A stretch of DNA of 64,000 bases from Halopelagius fulvigenes. Lineage in GTDB: Archaea > Halobacteriota > Halobacteria > Halobacteriales > Haloferacaceae. This document shows positions 29,700 to 39,211 of this stretch, piece after piece. The translations under genes were made by a program, and so were the position numbers. The notes beneath the pieces were generated by a model. That model saw nothing but the letters and a program-made list of their open reading frames with translations, ran no database searches and was not told where the DNA came from. Within the stretch, counting starts at the first letter, position 1; each line of letters opens with the position of its first letter. Location of the stretch: positions 372,001 to 436,000 of the forward strand of contig NZ_JBHSXH010000015.1 in the NCBI RefSeq assembly GCF_042662625.1, read 5' to 3'.

Positions 29700-30743
29700 G
29701 TGTACCCCGCAGACGCCGAGTTCGGGTTCGAGTTGCTCGTCTGTCGGTGGGCCGAGGAGTCGTGGCCCCCGGACGGAGAGCGAGACTCGGCTGTTCTCGT
29801 CGCGCGCCAACTCGGGACGAAGCGCCGCCGGTGGGACACCGTCGTCGTCGAGTGCGACTCGGCGGGACTCGCCGCGCGCGCGGCGTTCGGCGACCGAACG
29901 CTCGATTCCGACCTCCTGCACGTCGTCCGCAACGCGCCCGAGGAGTGGGCGTGGTACCGCGACGCCCTCCCGCACCCGGGCTACCCGTGGCGGTACGTCC
30001 GCGCGGCCGTCCACCGCGCGGCGGGCCGCGGCGTCGTCGAGAAGCGTCGCCGCGGCAACCGCATCGAGATTCGGCGCATCGCGCCCTACCCCGACTGGGT
30101 GCGCCGCATCGTCGCCGTCGAGAACAAACCGGACCTGGACGCCTCCGCCGCCCGCGCCCTCTCGGACCAACTCGAACGCGACGTGGAGACGGGACTGGCC
30201 GACGAGGTGTGGGTGGCGACGACGGCGACGGGGCGGCGCGTCGAACCCGCGCTTCTCGAAGACGTGCCCGTCGAGGTGGGAATCCTCACGATGTCGTTCG
30301 ACCCCGACGAGAGAGCGTGGGCGACGGCGGACGTGGAGTGGCACCCCAGCGACGTGACGCCCGCGGACGACGACGCCGACCGGGAGACGACCCGCCTCAA
30401 ACTCGCCGAACGCGCCTACGGCAAGGGCTGGCGGTCGTTCCACGAGACGATGCGGCCGGACTGCCGCCACTTCGAACTCCGGCGGTTCGGCGGGGTCACC
30501 GGACGCAGTCCGGTGGGCTGTCGAGGTTCGCTCGGCAGTGTCCTCGTCCCCCACTGCGCGGCCAAGGGGCGGTCGCAGACCGCCGCGGAGTGCGCCGGGT
30601 CCTGTCCCGACTTCGAACCCGAACCGCCCGCGTGGCGGACGAGGGGGTGGCCCATCGAGGGCGGACCGGGGAAGGCGATACGGCGACTGCTCGGCGACAG
30701 GCGGGAACGCGTCCGCGAGAGAGAAACCGAGCGGACGGGTTAG
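29700..30743 (+). CDS. DUF5787 family protein, nuclease-like core
   Basis: 347 residues from GTG 29700. The sequence has WTxYRDALPHPGYPW-like helices and then VAVENKPDLDASAARAL, where E-N-K followed by helix ALSDQLERDV fits a PD-(D/E)XK-like fold. Later cysteines (DCRHF..., VPHCAAK, CAGSCPDF) suggest a zinc site. I recognise it as the haloarchaeal DUF5787 family; function is unknown. The stop overlaps that of the convergent 30740 gene by four bases. Confidence 0.65.
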   Translation: MYPADAEFGFELLVCRWAEESWPPDGERDSAVLVARQLGTKRRRWDTVVVECDSAGLAARAAFGDRTLDSDLLHVVRNAPEEWAWYRDALPHPGYPWRYVRAAVHRAAGRGVVEKRRRGNRIEIRRIAPYPDWVRRIVAVENKPDLDASAARALSDQLERDVETGLADEVWVATTATGRRVEPALLEDVPVEVGILTMSFDPDERAWATADVEWHPSDVTPADDDADRETTRLKLAERAYGKGWRSFHETMRPDCRHFELRRFGGVTGRSPVGCRGSLGSVLVPHCAAKGRSQTAAECAGSCPDFEPEPPAWRTRGWPIEGGPGKAIRRLLGDRRERVRERETERTG

Positions 30744-31255
30744 TCGGTCACTTCCACGTCCACCTCGTCGCGTTCGACGGCGAGGCGGAACGTCGGGACG
30801 GTTCGGTAGACGACTTCGACGACGCCCTTCCGGCGGAGACTCTGGAGGGCGCGGCGGACGTCCTCGACGTCGGGGTCGTCGTCGAACCGGTCCCGTATCT
30901 TGTTGAGGACGCTCACGACGCTCTCGGAGCGTTCCTCCGGGCCGGCGACGACCTCGAACACCTTCGATTCGAGGGCGGGGACGCGGATGACCGAGGGCAC
31001 CCCCTCCTCCTCGTCGGCGTCGGTCTCGACGCCCGGTTCGACGTCCACGAGGTCCGCCGCCTCGGCGGTGGCGCGGATGAGACTGTTGTCGTCGCGGTAG
31101 TAGTACTCCTTGAGGTTGTCCTCCAGATAGCGATGCACGTCGCTCCCGGAGTCGAGCCCCCACCGTTCCTGTAACTCCTTGTTCTTCGTCGGCTGGAGAC
31201 GAACGACGTCGGCGAGTCGTTCCTTCTCTTCGTCCGAGAGTGCCATTGCGTCCAA
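30740..31255 (-). CDS. DUF5797 winged-helix protein
   Basis: 171 residues. N-terminal helices (LSDEEKERLADVVRLQPTKNKELQERWGLDSGSDVHRYL) look like an HTH module. A second wHTH-like part is at 115-160 (DVRRALQSLRRKGVVEVVYR). The family is restricted to halophilic archaea as far as I know. It may be a transcription regulator. The start could also be ATG 31246 (MALSDEEK). Confidence 0.65.
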   Translation of the reverse strand: MDAMALSDEEKERLADVVRLQPTKNKELQERWGLDSGSDVHRYLEDNLKEYYYRDDNSLIRATAEAADLVDVEPGVETDADEEEGVPSVIRVPALESKVFEVVAGPEERSESVVSVLNKIRDRFDDDPDVEDVRRALQSLRRKGVVEVVYRTVPTFRLAVERDEVDVEVTD

Positions 31256-31415
31256 ATTTGCACCGGGGGATATAGACCTGTTTTCTCCGCGCGGCGGCGG
31301 ACTGTCTCCCCCGCGTGAACGAGCGTTGAAGCGGAGAGGACCGAACGGCGGGGCGAGGGGGGACCGAACGCGGGGCCGGGGGAACGCTTACACGCGCGCC
31401 GCGCGTCGCGCCCCC

Positions 31416-32189
31416 ATGGCTTGGGATACCGTCCGACTGGAGTGGGACGACGAGGTGGCGACGCTCGTGATCGACCGCCCCGACCGGCTGAACGCGCTGA
31501 ACCCCGAGACGTTGGACGCGGTCGAGGAGGCGGTCACGGAGGCCCGAGAAGAGAGCGCTCGCGTCCTCGTCATCACCGGTGCGGGCGACGAGGCGTTCGT
31601 CGCCGGCGCGGACATCGAACGGATGCGGGGGTTCGACACCGCCGAGGCGCAGGCGTACGCCGAACAGGGCCACCGCATCGCCTCGGCGGTCGAGTCGTTC
31701 CCCGCGCCGACCGTCGCCGCGGTCAACGGGTACGCCTTCGGCGGCGGGTGCGAACTCGCGTTGGCGTGCGACCTGCGCGTCGCCTCCGAACGGGCCGTCC
31801 TCGGGCAGACCGAGATCGACCTCGGAATCATCCCCGGGTGGGGCGGCACCCAGAGACTCCCCGCACTCGTCGGCGACGAGACGGCCCGCCGGATGATATT
31901 CTTCGGCGAACGCATCGACGCCACCGACGCCTACGAACGCGGACTCGTCGGCGAGGTGGTCGCCCACGACCAACTGCGCGACCGAGTCGCGGAGACGGCC
32001 GCCGAACTCGCCGAGAAACCGCGGCACGCCCTCCACGCGGCGAAGGAGGCGATAAACGCCGGCCACGAGGCCCCGCGGTCGGCCGCCTTGGAACACGAGG
32101 CGCGGGCGTGGAGCGGACTGTTCGGCACGCACGATCAGAGAGAAGGGATGGAGGCGTTCGTCGAGAAACGCGACCCGGAGTTCGAGTAG
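31416..32189 (+). CDS. Enoyl-CoA hydratase/isomerase family protein
   Basis: 257 residues from ATG 31416 (MAWDTVRLEWDDEVATLVIDRPDRLNALN), the crotonase fold. It has the oxyanion-hole segments FVAGADIERM and FGGGCELALACD and the later LGIIPGWGGTQRLP. The last motif keeps both catalytic acidic positions expected for hydratases (E and the IPGWGGTQRL segment). It would hydrate 2-enoyl-CoA in fatty-acid beta-oxidation. It may work with the acyl-CoA dehydrogenase and ligases further right. Confidence 0.9.
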   Translation: MAWDTVRLEWDDEVATLVIDRPDRLNALNPETLDAVEEAVTEAREESARVLVITGAGDEAFVAGADIERMRGFDTAEAQAYAEQGHRIASAVESFPAPTVAAVNGYAFGGGCELALACDLRVASERAVLGQTEIDLGIIPGWGGTQRLPALVGDETARRMIFFGERIDATDAYERGLVGEVVAHDQLRDRVAETAAELAEKPRHALHAAKEAINAGHEAPRSAALEHEARAWSGLFGTHDQREGMEAFVEKRDPEFE

Positions 32190-33674
32190 TTACGTCGCGT
32201 CGATGACGTCGGTTCCGTCGGCGGCGTCGATGGACGATATCGCCGCTTCGAGTTCGCTCGCGGACGCCTCGATGTCCTCGACGACTGCCATCTGGTCGTC
32301 GTTGGCCGTCGCCGCTTCCGTCACCTCGGCGCGGACGGACTTCGAACGTTCGGCGGCGGTGTCGACCATGCTCGCGACTTCCTCCGTCCGGACGGCTTGG
32401 TCGTCCGTCGCCGCGGCGATGTCGTTCATCCCGGTCGAGGTGGCGCGAACCTCCTCGGCGATGGCGTTCTGGTTCTCGACCATCTCGCGGACGGCGTCGG
32501 CGTTCGAGCGAACCTCCTCGGTGACCGACTCGATGCTCTCGACCGTCTCGCCGGCGTCGCCGCGCGTCTCCTGAATTATCTCCTCGATGCGCTCGGATTC
32601 GTTCTGCACCTCGTTCGCCAACGATTTGACCTCGTTCGCGACGACGGCGAATCCTTCGCCGGCCTCGCCCGCCCGCGCCGCCTCGATGTTGGCGTTGAGG
32701 GCGAGGATGTTCGTCTGGTCGGCGATGTCGTTGATGACTTCGACGATGTCGTCGATTTCGGCGACCTGTTCGGCGAGTTCGCGTGTTTGTTCGGCCGCTT
32801 GGTCGCCGCTCTCCGCGACGCCCTCCATCGCCCGAACGGCGTCTTCGCCCGCTTCGGTGCTCGCCTCCGCGAGGCGTTCTGCCTCCTCGGAGCGTTCGTT
32901 GACCTCCTCGGCGGAGGCGGCGATCTCTTCGACGGTGGCCGAGAGCGACCCGACTTCCCCGGAGACTTCGTCCATGTTCTCCGCCTGTTCGCCGGCCAGC
33001 GACGCCGCCTCGCCGAGTGCGTCGTCCACGCGTTCGCTCGCGTCCGTCGCCCCGTCGATGGCGTTCCGGAGCGTCTGTTCGACGCTCGTCTGCGCTCCGA
33101 CTATCGCCTCGCGTTGCTCCACGAACTCCGTCATTGAGGACGTCGTCTCGAACGCGCCGACGACGTTCCCCTCGCCGTCGAAAAGCGGCACCGCGTTCGA
33201 GCGAACCCACTCCGTGCCGTTCGGCGTGTGGACTTCGCGGAACTCGTCTTCTCGGGCCGCCTCGCGCGTCCGAAGCGTCTCCTCGGCGAACGTCTCCTCG
33301 TTGCCGGACTCTCGGAACGCCTCCTCGGTCGTCAGTCCGAGCATCTCCGCTCTGTGTATCCCGTACGACGAGGCGGCGGTCTCGTTGAAATACGCCACCC
33401 TGTCGTCGGCGCTGACGACGAACGCAGGTTCCGGGAACGACTCGACGACTTGTTCGAAGAGGCCGCGCCAGTAGTCGCGTTCCGTCCGCAGTCGTTCGGT
33501 CTCGCTCGACGCGTCCACGTCGGGGTCTAATCCTCCGGCGCGGTCCGGCGTCTCCGGCGACGCGCCCGCATCCGTCGCGGGGCCGTCGTCCGAGATGACG
33601 CCCCCGTCGGTCCGTTTCTCCCTCGTCTCCTCGCCCCCGTTTCGTAATCGACGTGTGAACCAACCGAAATCCAT
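32190..33674 (-). CDS. Soluble methyl-accepting transducer with PAS domain
   Basis: 494 residues without a transmembrane helix, so the sensor is cytoplasmic. Residues 65-185 form a PAS domain (VVESFPEPAFVVSADDRVAYFNETAASSYG). The rest is a long coiled coil with the chemotaxis signalling tip IADQTNILALNANIEAARAGE and Glu/Gln pairs that can be methylated. It passes signals to CheA/CheW and flagellar (archaellum) control. Its ligand is unknown, likely redox or metabolic state via PAS. Confidence 0.9.
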   Translation of the reverse strand: MDFGWFTRRLRNGGEETREKRTDGGVISDDGPATDAGASPETPDRAGGLDPDVDASSETERLRTERDYWRGLFEQVVESFPEPAFVVSADDRVAYFNETAASSYGIHRAEMLGLTTEEAFRESGNEETFAEETLRTREAAREDEFREVHTPNGTEWVRSNAVPLFDGEGNVVGAFETTSSMTEFVEQREAIVGAQTSVEQTLRNAIDGATDASERVDDALGEAASLAGEQAENMDEVSGEVGSLSATVEEIAASAEEVNERSEEAERLAEASTEAGEDAVRAMEGVAESGDQAAEQTRELAEQVAEIDDIVEVINDIADQTNILALNANIEAARAGEAGEGFAVVANEVKSLANEVQNESERIEEIIQETRGDAGETVESIESVTEEVRSNADAVREMVENQNAIAEEVRATSTGMNDIAAATDDQAVRTEEVASMVDTAAERSKSVRAEVTEAATANDDQMAVVEDIEASASELEAAISSIDAADGTDVIDAT

Positions 33675-33863
33675 GTTCTACGTTCCGAGAATGAGCCGTA
33701 TAAATCCCACATCCCCGTTATCAGAACTGAGACTTCTGTCCCGTTCTCGTTCCGCGACGCGGCCGTCGCCGACCGGGAGAAAGAGGAGCAATGCCGGATA
33801 CGTTGACTGTACAATTCGCTAACGTAGCACAAGGATAAGGCGTCGGGAGACGAAAGGAGATGT

Positions 33864-34121
33864 ATGACCGAAGACGTCAAACTGAGTCGAGTCGAGCCGA
33901 GATTAGAACAGCTCTCGTACCCGATATCGCGGTCCGACGCGGCCGAACAGTGCTCGGACGTCGAGTTACAACTGGCCGACGGGGAGGTGAACCTCGGCGA
34001 CGTCATCGCCGACACGCAGAGCGACTCGTTCGGCGGGCCGGGCGAACTGTACGAGGAACTGCAGAACTCGCTCCCGATGGAAGCCCTCGGCGAGCCGAGA
34101 CAGTCGGACGGAGACGCCTGA
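33864..34121 (+). CDS. DUF5789 family protein
   Basis: 85 residues (MTEDVKLSRVEPRLEQLSYPISRSDAAEQ), with a helical N-terminal half and an acidic loop-rich end. It belongs to a small protein family common in haloarchaea. It is upstream of transcription factor S but separated by 77 bp, so co-transcription is possible. Function is unknown. Confidence 0.65.
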   Translation: MTEDVKLSRVEPRLEQLSYPISRSDAAEQCSDVELQLADGEVNLGDVIADTQSDSFGGPGELYEELQNSLPMEALGEPRQSDGDA

Positions 34122-34198
34122 CATCGCCCGCGTCCGGGACTCTCCGCCGGGGTCGTTTCCGGACGTTTAAGTGCCAGAAGCGACTGTCTCTTGTAACA

Positions 34199-34522
34199 AT
34201 GGAGTTCTGCGACGAATGCGGTTCGATGATGAAGACGGACGGCGACAAGTGGGTCTGCGGGAGCTGCGGCTACGAGAAACTCCGCGACGAGGCCAAGGAG
34301 TCGCACATGACCTCCACCGCCTCCCGCGAGGACGGCGGAGTCGTCGACATGTCCGACGTGGACGACGCCGAGATCGGCCCCACGACCACGGTCATCTGCC
34401 CGAAGTGCGGACACGACAAGGCGCGCTACGAGATGAAGCAGATTCGCTCGGCCGACGAGTCCGAGACGCGCTTTTTCACCTGCGTCGAGTGCAGTCACAA
34501 GTGGCGCGAAGACGACCACTGA
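34199..34522 (+). CDS. Transcription factor S (TFS/RPB9/TFIIS-like)
   Basis: 107 residues from ATG 34199 (MEFCDECGSMMKTDG). It has an N-terminal zinc ribbon (C4/C7 and C21/C24) and a C-terminal TFIIS-like ribbon (CPKCGHDKARYEMKQIRSADESETRFFTCVECSHKW) carrying the catalytic D-E pair that stimulates RNA cleavage by stalled RNA polymerase. The linker is acidic. A TTTAAG box at about 34164 lies 35 bp upstream. Confidence 0.92.
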   Translation: MEFCDECGSMMKTDGDKWVCGSCGYEKLRDEAKESHMTSTASREDGGVVDMSDVDDAEIGPTTTVICPKCGHDKARYEMKQIRSADESETRFFTCVECSHKWREDDH

Positions 34523-34579
34523 TACCGTAGCGACGCGTTTCTCCGGCGAGTTAAGTCCGCGCCGCCCGTAGCGGCGTCC

Positions 34580-35200
34580 ATGCGCCCGTCGGACGTGCCG
34601 CCGCCGGCGGTTCCGTCGCCCGAGGGATGGCGCGTCGTCTCCGAGGAGGCGACGACGCCGTTCGACGCCGTCGTCGTCGCCGTCCGCGCCCGCACGGTGC
34701 TTCTCGCGGACGAACGCCTCCGCGAACGGGTGACCGCGAGGGCGGGCGCGGCGGGGTCGGACGCCGCCACAGGTTCCGACGCGGAGGCGGACGACGCGAC
34801 GTGGCGGTTCTTCTTCGCCAGTCGCCTCCGCATCGAACCCGCCGCGCCGCCCTCCCGCGCGGTGACCCGACTCGTGACGAAGCGAGCGAACGCCGGGTTC
34901 GCGGACGTCCTCCGCGAACGGGGGTTCGACTCCGTCCGCGCCGTCGAGTCCCGCCCGTTTCGGATTCGGGACGAAGAGGCCGACCTGACGCGCTACCGGG
35001 CGCGCGTCCCTCTCTCCGAGTTCGCTCTCCTCGCCGAGGCGTACGTCGCGGTGTGGCCCGACGGCGGCGGCGGGTTCCTCGTCGCCGGGGGCGCGTACCC
35101 GCGGGACGTCGAATCCGGTCCCGCCGAGGAGTTGTCGGCGCTACTGGAGCCCGACAGGTTCAGAGAAGAGCTGTTCGAGATGGTGCGCGCGACGGAGTGA
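34580..35200 (+). CDS. Conserved haloarchaeal protein of unknown function
   Basis: 206 residues. The N-terminus PPAVPSPEGWRVVSEEATTPFDAVVVAVRART is beta-rich. The central TRLVTKRANAGFADVLRERG has a helix with basic residues and a later strand FRIRDEEADLTRYRARVPL. No known motif is seen. It lies 57 bases after transcription factor S and ends close to the convergent TrmI gene. Confidence 0.6.
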   Translation: MRPSDVPPPAVPSPEGWRVVSEEATTPFDAVVVAVRARTVLLADERLRERVTARAGAAGSDAATGSDAEADDATWRFFFASRLRIEPAAPPSRAVTRLVTKRANAGFADVLRERGFDSVRAVESRPFRIRDEEADLTRYRARVPLSEFALLAEAYVAVWPDGGGGFLVAGGAYPRDVESGPAEELSALLEPDRFREELFEMVRATE

Positions 35201-35202
35201 CG

Positions 35203-35925
35203 CTACTCGTTCCGCGCGAACGTGAGATAGCCCGTGTGGCCGACGCCCGCGGTGGAGGGGCGCGATCCGCGTTCGCCGAAGTCCATCTCTCGCTGGATGG
35301 TCTCGAACGTCTCCACCGCCGAGAGGCCGACGTCGCGGGCGGCCAAAGAGGTCTCGCGACTCTGCTCGACGAACGGCGAGTAGACGGCGACGTAGCCGCC
35401 GCTTACGAGCAGTTCGGGGGCGCGCCGGACGACGTCCGCCGCGTCGCCCGTATCGAGGGTGAGGAGGTCGAACCCGCCGTCGAGTTCGTCGAGTTCCTCC
35501 GTCAGGTCGCCCGTCCGAACCTCGACGGTCCCGGCGACGCCGGCCATCTCCATGTTCTCGCGGGCCACGTCGGCGAAGTCCGCGTCGCGTTCGTACGTCG
35601 TCACCGCCGCGCCCATCCGGCCGAGGTACGCGGAGAGGACGCCCGTGCCGGTGCCGGCGTCGAGGACGCGGTCGCCCGCGGCGATGCCCGTGTGGCCGAC
35701 GATGAGTCCGATGTCGCGCGGCATCATCGGCGCGCCGGTGCGTTCGAGGTGGTTGAACAGGTCCGGGCCGCGCAGGCCGCGGACGAGGAACTCCTCGCCG
35801 AGATGCGTCTCGAGCGTATCGCCCGGTTCGACGCCCTCGGGGACGTCGAGAACGCCGAGGTCGGTGTGGAGTTCCTCGCCCGGGCCGCGGAGGTACTCGC
35901 GGTCCCCGTGGACGAGCAGGTACAC
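35203..35925 (-). CDS. trmI: tRNA (adenine-N1)-methyltransferase, TrmI-like
   Basis: 240 residues, GTG start at 35925 right after the NAC stop. It has the SAM motif I DRVLDAGTGTGVLSAYLGR, motif LLTLDTGDAADVVRRAPELL and the family start (MYLLVHGDREYLRGPGEELHTDLG) of the archaeal TrmI/Trm61 enzymes that make m1A at positions 57/58. In haloarchaea the neighbour NAC is commonly linked to it. Confidence is high for a SAM-dependent RNA methyltransferase. Confidence 0.85.
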   Translation of the reverse strand: MYLLVHGDREYLRGPGEELHTDLGVLDVPEGVEPGDTLETHLGEEFLVRGLRGPDLFNHLERTGAPMMPRDIGLIVGHTGIAAGDRVLDAGTGTGVLSAYLGRMGAAVTTYERDADFADVARENMEMAGVAGTVEVRTGDLTEELDELDGGFDLLTLDTGDAADVVRRAPELLVSGGYVAVYSPFVEQSRETSLAARDVGLSAVETFETIQREMDFGERGSRPSTAGVGHTGYLTFARNE

Positions 35926-36339
35926 TTATTCGAGCCGCGAGATAGCGGCCGCGAGGTCGCCGTTCTCGGCTTCGAGCGCGTCCCGCGCCTCGTCCTTGCC
36001 GACGCCCGCGCGCTGGGCGACGATTTTGATATCGGAGTCGGGGATTTCGGCGTCGCCCTCGGAGGCGGACTCGTCGGCCTCGGATTCGCCGCCCGCCCCG
36101 GAGGCGTCGCTCGCCCCGGCGTCGCCCGACCCGAGTTCGGTCGACTCGGGTTGGCCGACTATCTGGTACGTCTCTTGGCCTTGGGCGTCCATCCGCGTGA
36201 CCTGCGCGTCGGAGAAGACGAGCTCCTCGTCGGCCGTCCTGATGACGACCTCCTCGGCGTCGAGCTCCGTCACGTCGATGCCCATCTGTTTCATCATCTG
36301 CTTCATCTTCCGCGGGTTCATACCGCCTCCGCCAAACAT
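35926..36339 (-). CDS. nac: Nascent polypeptide-associated complex protein (archaeal NAC)
   Basis: 137 residues from ATG 36339 (MFGGGGMNPRKMKQMMKQMGIDV). The N-terminal part is the basic ribosome-binding segment followed by the NAC beta-barrel (VVIRTADEELVFSDAQVTRMDAQGQETYQIVG). An acidic linker follows, then a C-terminal UBA domain (DIKIVAQRAGVGKDEARDALEAENGDLAAAISRL). It binds nascent chains at the ribosome. The upstream nine residues in the open frame are not typical. Confidence 0.92.
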   Translation of the reverse strand: MFGGGGMNPRKMKQMMKQMGIDVTELDAEEVVIRTADEELVFSDAQVTRMDAQGQETYQIVGQPESTELGSGDAGASDASGAGGESEADESASEGDAEIPDSDIKIVAQRAGVGKDEARDALEAENGDLAAAISRLE

Positions 36340-36447
36340 ACCCGAAGCGTCGGGGTCCGGTAGCAAAAGCGTGGCGAACGCTCCTCGGCGGGTCGGTTCG
36401 GTCTGCTGATGGACGGCGTCCGACGCCGCCGGACGCCCGCCCCGCGA

Positions 36448-37128
36448 TCAGGCGTCGGCGTCGGTCCGACCGGTGCGGACGCTGACCGCCAGTCCGTTCC
36501 CTATCGGGAGCAGGACCGTCTCGTACTCCGGGTCGGCCCGCACGGCGTCGAGGTAGGACGCGACGCCCTTCGTGTGTTCGTCGGGGGCGTCGAGCGATTC
36601 ACCCTCGACGTACCGGGCGAGTGCCGCCGCGTCCGCGGGGCCGCGCGTCACGTTGTCGGCGACGACGACGCCGCCGCGGGCGACTTTCGACCGGACGGCC
36701 CGGAACGCCTCGGCGTACCGCGACTTCTCGTGGTCCACGAGGACGACGTCGAACGGACCGTCGTACTCCTCGACGGCCGCCACCGCGTCGCCCTCGTGGA
36801 ACTCCGTGCGGTCGGACAGACCCGCGCGTTCGAAGAACTCCCGGGCCATGTCGAGTTCGTCGGCGTCGTACTCGGTGAGGATGAACTGCGCGTCCGGCGC
36901 GGCGCCCTTCGAGAACCAATAGGCGGAGTACCCGAACCCGGACCCGAACTCGAACACGTGCGCGGCGTCGGTGAGGCGCGCGAGGAGTCTGAGCGCCCCG
37001 CCCGCCTCTAGCCCGACGATGGGGAAGCCGTGTTCGTCGGCGTAGGCGGCCATCTCCGCGTGTATCTCGTCGTGTTCCGGAGACAACCCCCGAACGAGCC
37101 TTCGGATCGCCTCGGCGTCGTCGCTCAT
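36448..37128 (-). CDS. SAM-dependent O-methyltransferase family protein
   Basis: 226 residues from ATG 37128 (MSDDAEAIRRLVRGLSPEHDEI). It has motif I HVFEFGSGFGYSAYWFSKG and motif III VVLVDHEKSRYAEAF, with VVVADNV later; all are features of class I O-methyltransferases (OMT_3 type). The substrate is unknown. It is divergent from the methylmalonyl-CoA mutase gene. Confidence 0.8.
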   Translation of the reverse strand: MSDDAEAIRRLVRGLSPEHDEIHAEMAAYADEHGFPIVGLEAGGALRLLARLTDAAHVFEFGSGFGYSAYWFSKGAAPDAQFILTEYDADELDMAREFFERAGLSDRTEFHEGDAVAAVEEYDGPFDVVLVDHEKSRYAEAFRAVRSKVARGGVVVADNVTRGPADAAALARYVEGESLDAPDEHTKGVASYLDAVRADPEYETVLLPIGNGLAVSVRTGRTDADA

Positions 37129-37318
37129 GGCCGGCCCGTTCGACGGGCGGGGACGTAAGCGTACGGTCGGTGCGAGACAGCTTCGATACGAGCACTGTAT
37201 CGGAAGGCGAACCGTCTCTCGGCTCACCGGAAACCCGGTGTGCGGCGGTCCTCGGTCGGGCTCTCGGTCGGCACCCCCCGTCGGACATCGTTAAGGCCAC
37301 TGACCCACATATTCGACC

Positions 37319-38998
37319 ATGTTCGACCCGGACGAGTTAGAGCGGATCCGCGACGCGAAAGCGGAGTGGGAGGAGGAGACGCTCTCGCCGACGCTGAGCC
37401 GATTCGGGGAACGCGAGGAGGAGTTCATCACCGACACGCAGGGGCAGTCGGTGAAGCGACTGTACACGCCCGAGGACGTGGCGGACCACGACTACTTCGC
37501 GGACGAGGGGTTCCCCGGCGAGGAACCGTACACCCGCGGCGTCTACCCGACGATGCACCGGGGCCGCCTCTGGACGATGCGGCAGTACGCCGGGTTCGGC
37601 ACCGCCGAGGAGACGAACGAGCGGTACCACTACCTCATCGACAACGGGCAGACGGGCCTCTCGGTGGCGTTCGACCTGCCGACGCAGATGGGGTACGACT
37701 CCGACGCCGAGATGGCCGCGGGCGAGGTGGGGAAATCGGGCGTCGCCATCGACTCCCTGCGGGACATGGAGACGCTGTTCGACGGCATCCCCTTGGACGA
37801 GGTGTCCACGTCGATGACCATCAACGCGCCCGCGTCGGTTCTCTTGGCGATGTACGTCGCCGTCGGCGACCAACAGGGCGTCCCCCGCGAGGAACTCCGC
37901 GGCACCGTCCAGAACGACATCATGAAGGAGTACGTCGCGCGGAACCTCTACATCTACCCGCCCGAGGAGTCGATGCGCATCATCACGGACGTCTTCGAGT
38001 TCTGCGCGGCGGAGACGCCGAAGTTCAACACCATCTCCATCTCCGGGTACCACATCCGCGAAGCCGGTTCCACCGCCGCACAGGAGATTGCGTTCACGCT
38101 CGGAAACGGCATCGAGTACGTGCAGGCGGCCCTCGACGCCGGGCAGGACGTAGACGAGTTCGCGCCGCAACTGTCCTTCTTCTTCAACGCGCACAACAAC
38201 GTCTTCGAGGAGGTGGCGAAGTTCCGCGCCGCCCGGCGCATGTGGGCGAAGATAATGGAGGAGAGGTTCGGCGCGGAGAACCCCGAATCGAAGCAACTGA
38301 AGTTCCACAGCCAGACGGGCGGTTCGACGCTGACGGCCCAGCAGGTGGAGAACAACGTCGTCCGCGTCGCCTATCAGGCGATGGCCGCCGTCCTCGGCGG
38401 GACCCAGAGCCTCCACACCAACGGGAAGGACGAGGCGCTATCGCTCCCGACCGAACAGAGCGTCCGAACCGCACTTCGGACCCAGCAGATCCTCGCCCAC
38501 GAGTCGGGCGTCGCGGACACCATCGACCCCCTCGCGGGGAGTTACTACGTCGAGTCGCTCACCGACGAGGTGGAGGCGGAGGCGTTCGATATCTTAGCGG
38601 AGATAGACGAACGCGGCGGCATGCTGGAGGCGGTGAAGTCCCAGTGGGTCCAACGGCAGATACAGGACGTCGCCTACGAACGGCAACGCGAGATAGAGGA
38701 GGGCGAGCGAATCATCGTCGGCGTCAACGAGTTCCGCACGGACGAGGACCCGGACCCCGACGTGCAGGAGGTGGACGAGGAGGACGAGGCCCGACAACTC
38801 GACAGACTCGACGAGGTGCGGGCCGAACGCGACGACGAGGCGGTGGAGGCGACCCTGGAAGCCCTGCGGACGGCGGCGAACGGCGACGACAACCTCGTCC
38901 CCTACATCGTGGACGCGGTGAAGGCGTACGCCACCGTCGGCGAGATATCGAACGTCCTCCGCGACGAGTTCGGCGAGTACCACCCGAGCCACGCGTGA
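37319..38998 (+). CDS. Methylmalonyl-CoA mutase, large (catalytic) subunit
   Basis: 559 residues with the family start (EWEEETLSPTLSRFGEREEEFITDTQG), GLSVAFDLPTQMGYDSD, SISGYHIREAGSTAAQEIAFTLGNG and AFDILAEIDERGGMLEAVKSQWVQRQI. The cobalamin-binding domain is absent, as expected for archaea, where it is a separate small subunit not found in this window. It interconverts methylmalonyl-CoA and succinyl-CoA. The epimerase gene at 39617 is part of the same pathway. Confidence 0.93.
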   Translation: MFDPDELERIRDAKAEWEEETLSPTLSRFGEREEEFITDTQGQSVKRLYTPEDVADHDYFADEGFPGEEPYTRGVYPTMHRGRLWTMRQYAGFGTAEETNERYHYLIDNGQTGLSVAFDLPTQMGYDSDAEMAAGEVGKSGVAIDSLRDMETLFDGIPLDEVSTSMTINAPASVLLAMYVAVGDQQGVPREELRGTVQNDIMKEYVARNLYIYPPEESMRIITDVFEFCAAETPKFNTISISGYHIREAGSTAAQEIAFTLGNGIEYVQAALDAGQDVDEFAPQLSFFFNAHNNVFEEVAKFRAARRMWAKIMEERFGAENPESKQLKFHSQTGGSTLTAQQVENNVVRVAYQAMAAVLGGTQSLHTNGKDEALSLPTEQSVRTALRTQQILAHESGVADTIDPLAGSYYVESLTDEVEAEAFDILAEIDERGGMLEAVKSQWVQRQIQDVAYERQREIEEGERIIVGVNEFRTDEDPDPDVQEVDEEDEARQLDRLDEVRAERDDEAVEATLEALRTAANGDDNLVPYIVDAVKAYATVGEISNVLRDEFGEYHPSHA

Positions 38999-39211
38999 CA
39001 CCGACTCCCGCACCACCGAAACGATGATTTTCTGACACCTCGTCGGTAGGGTACGATGACCCTCCTTCCGTTCTGACCGCGCGCACTCGCATCGAATCGG
39101 GTCCGTCTCCCCGCTTTCGCGACGGTGCGGACTCGACGTGCGCCGGTTCTCGTCCCGCGACGCGTAGCGTCGCCGCCGTCCAGTAGTCGAACGACCCCTC
39201 ACCAGAGACAG

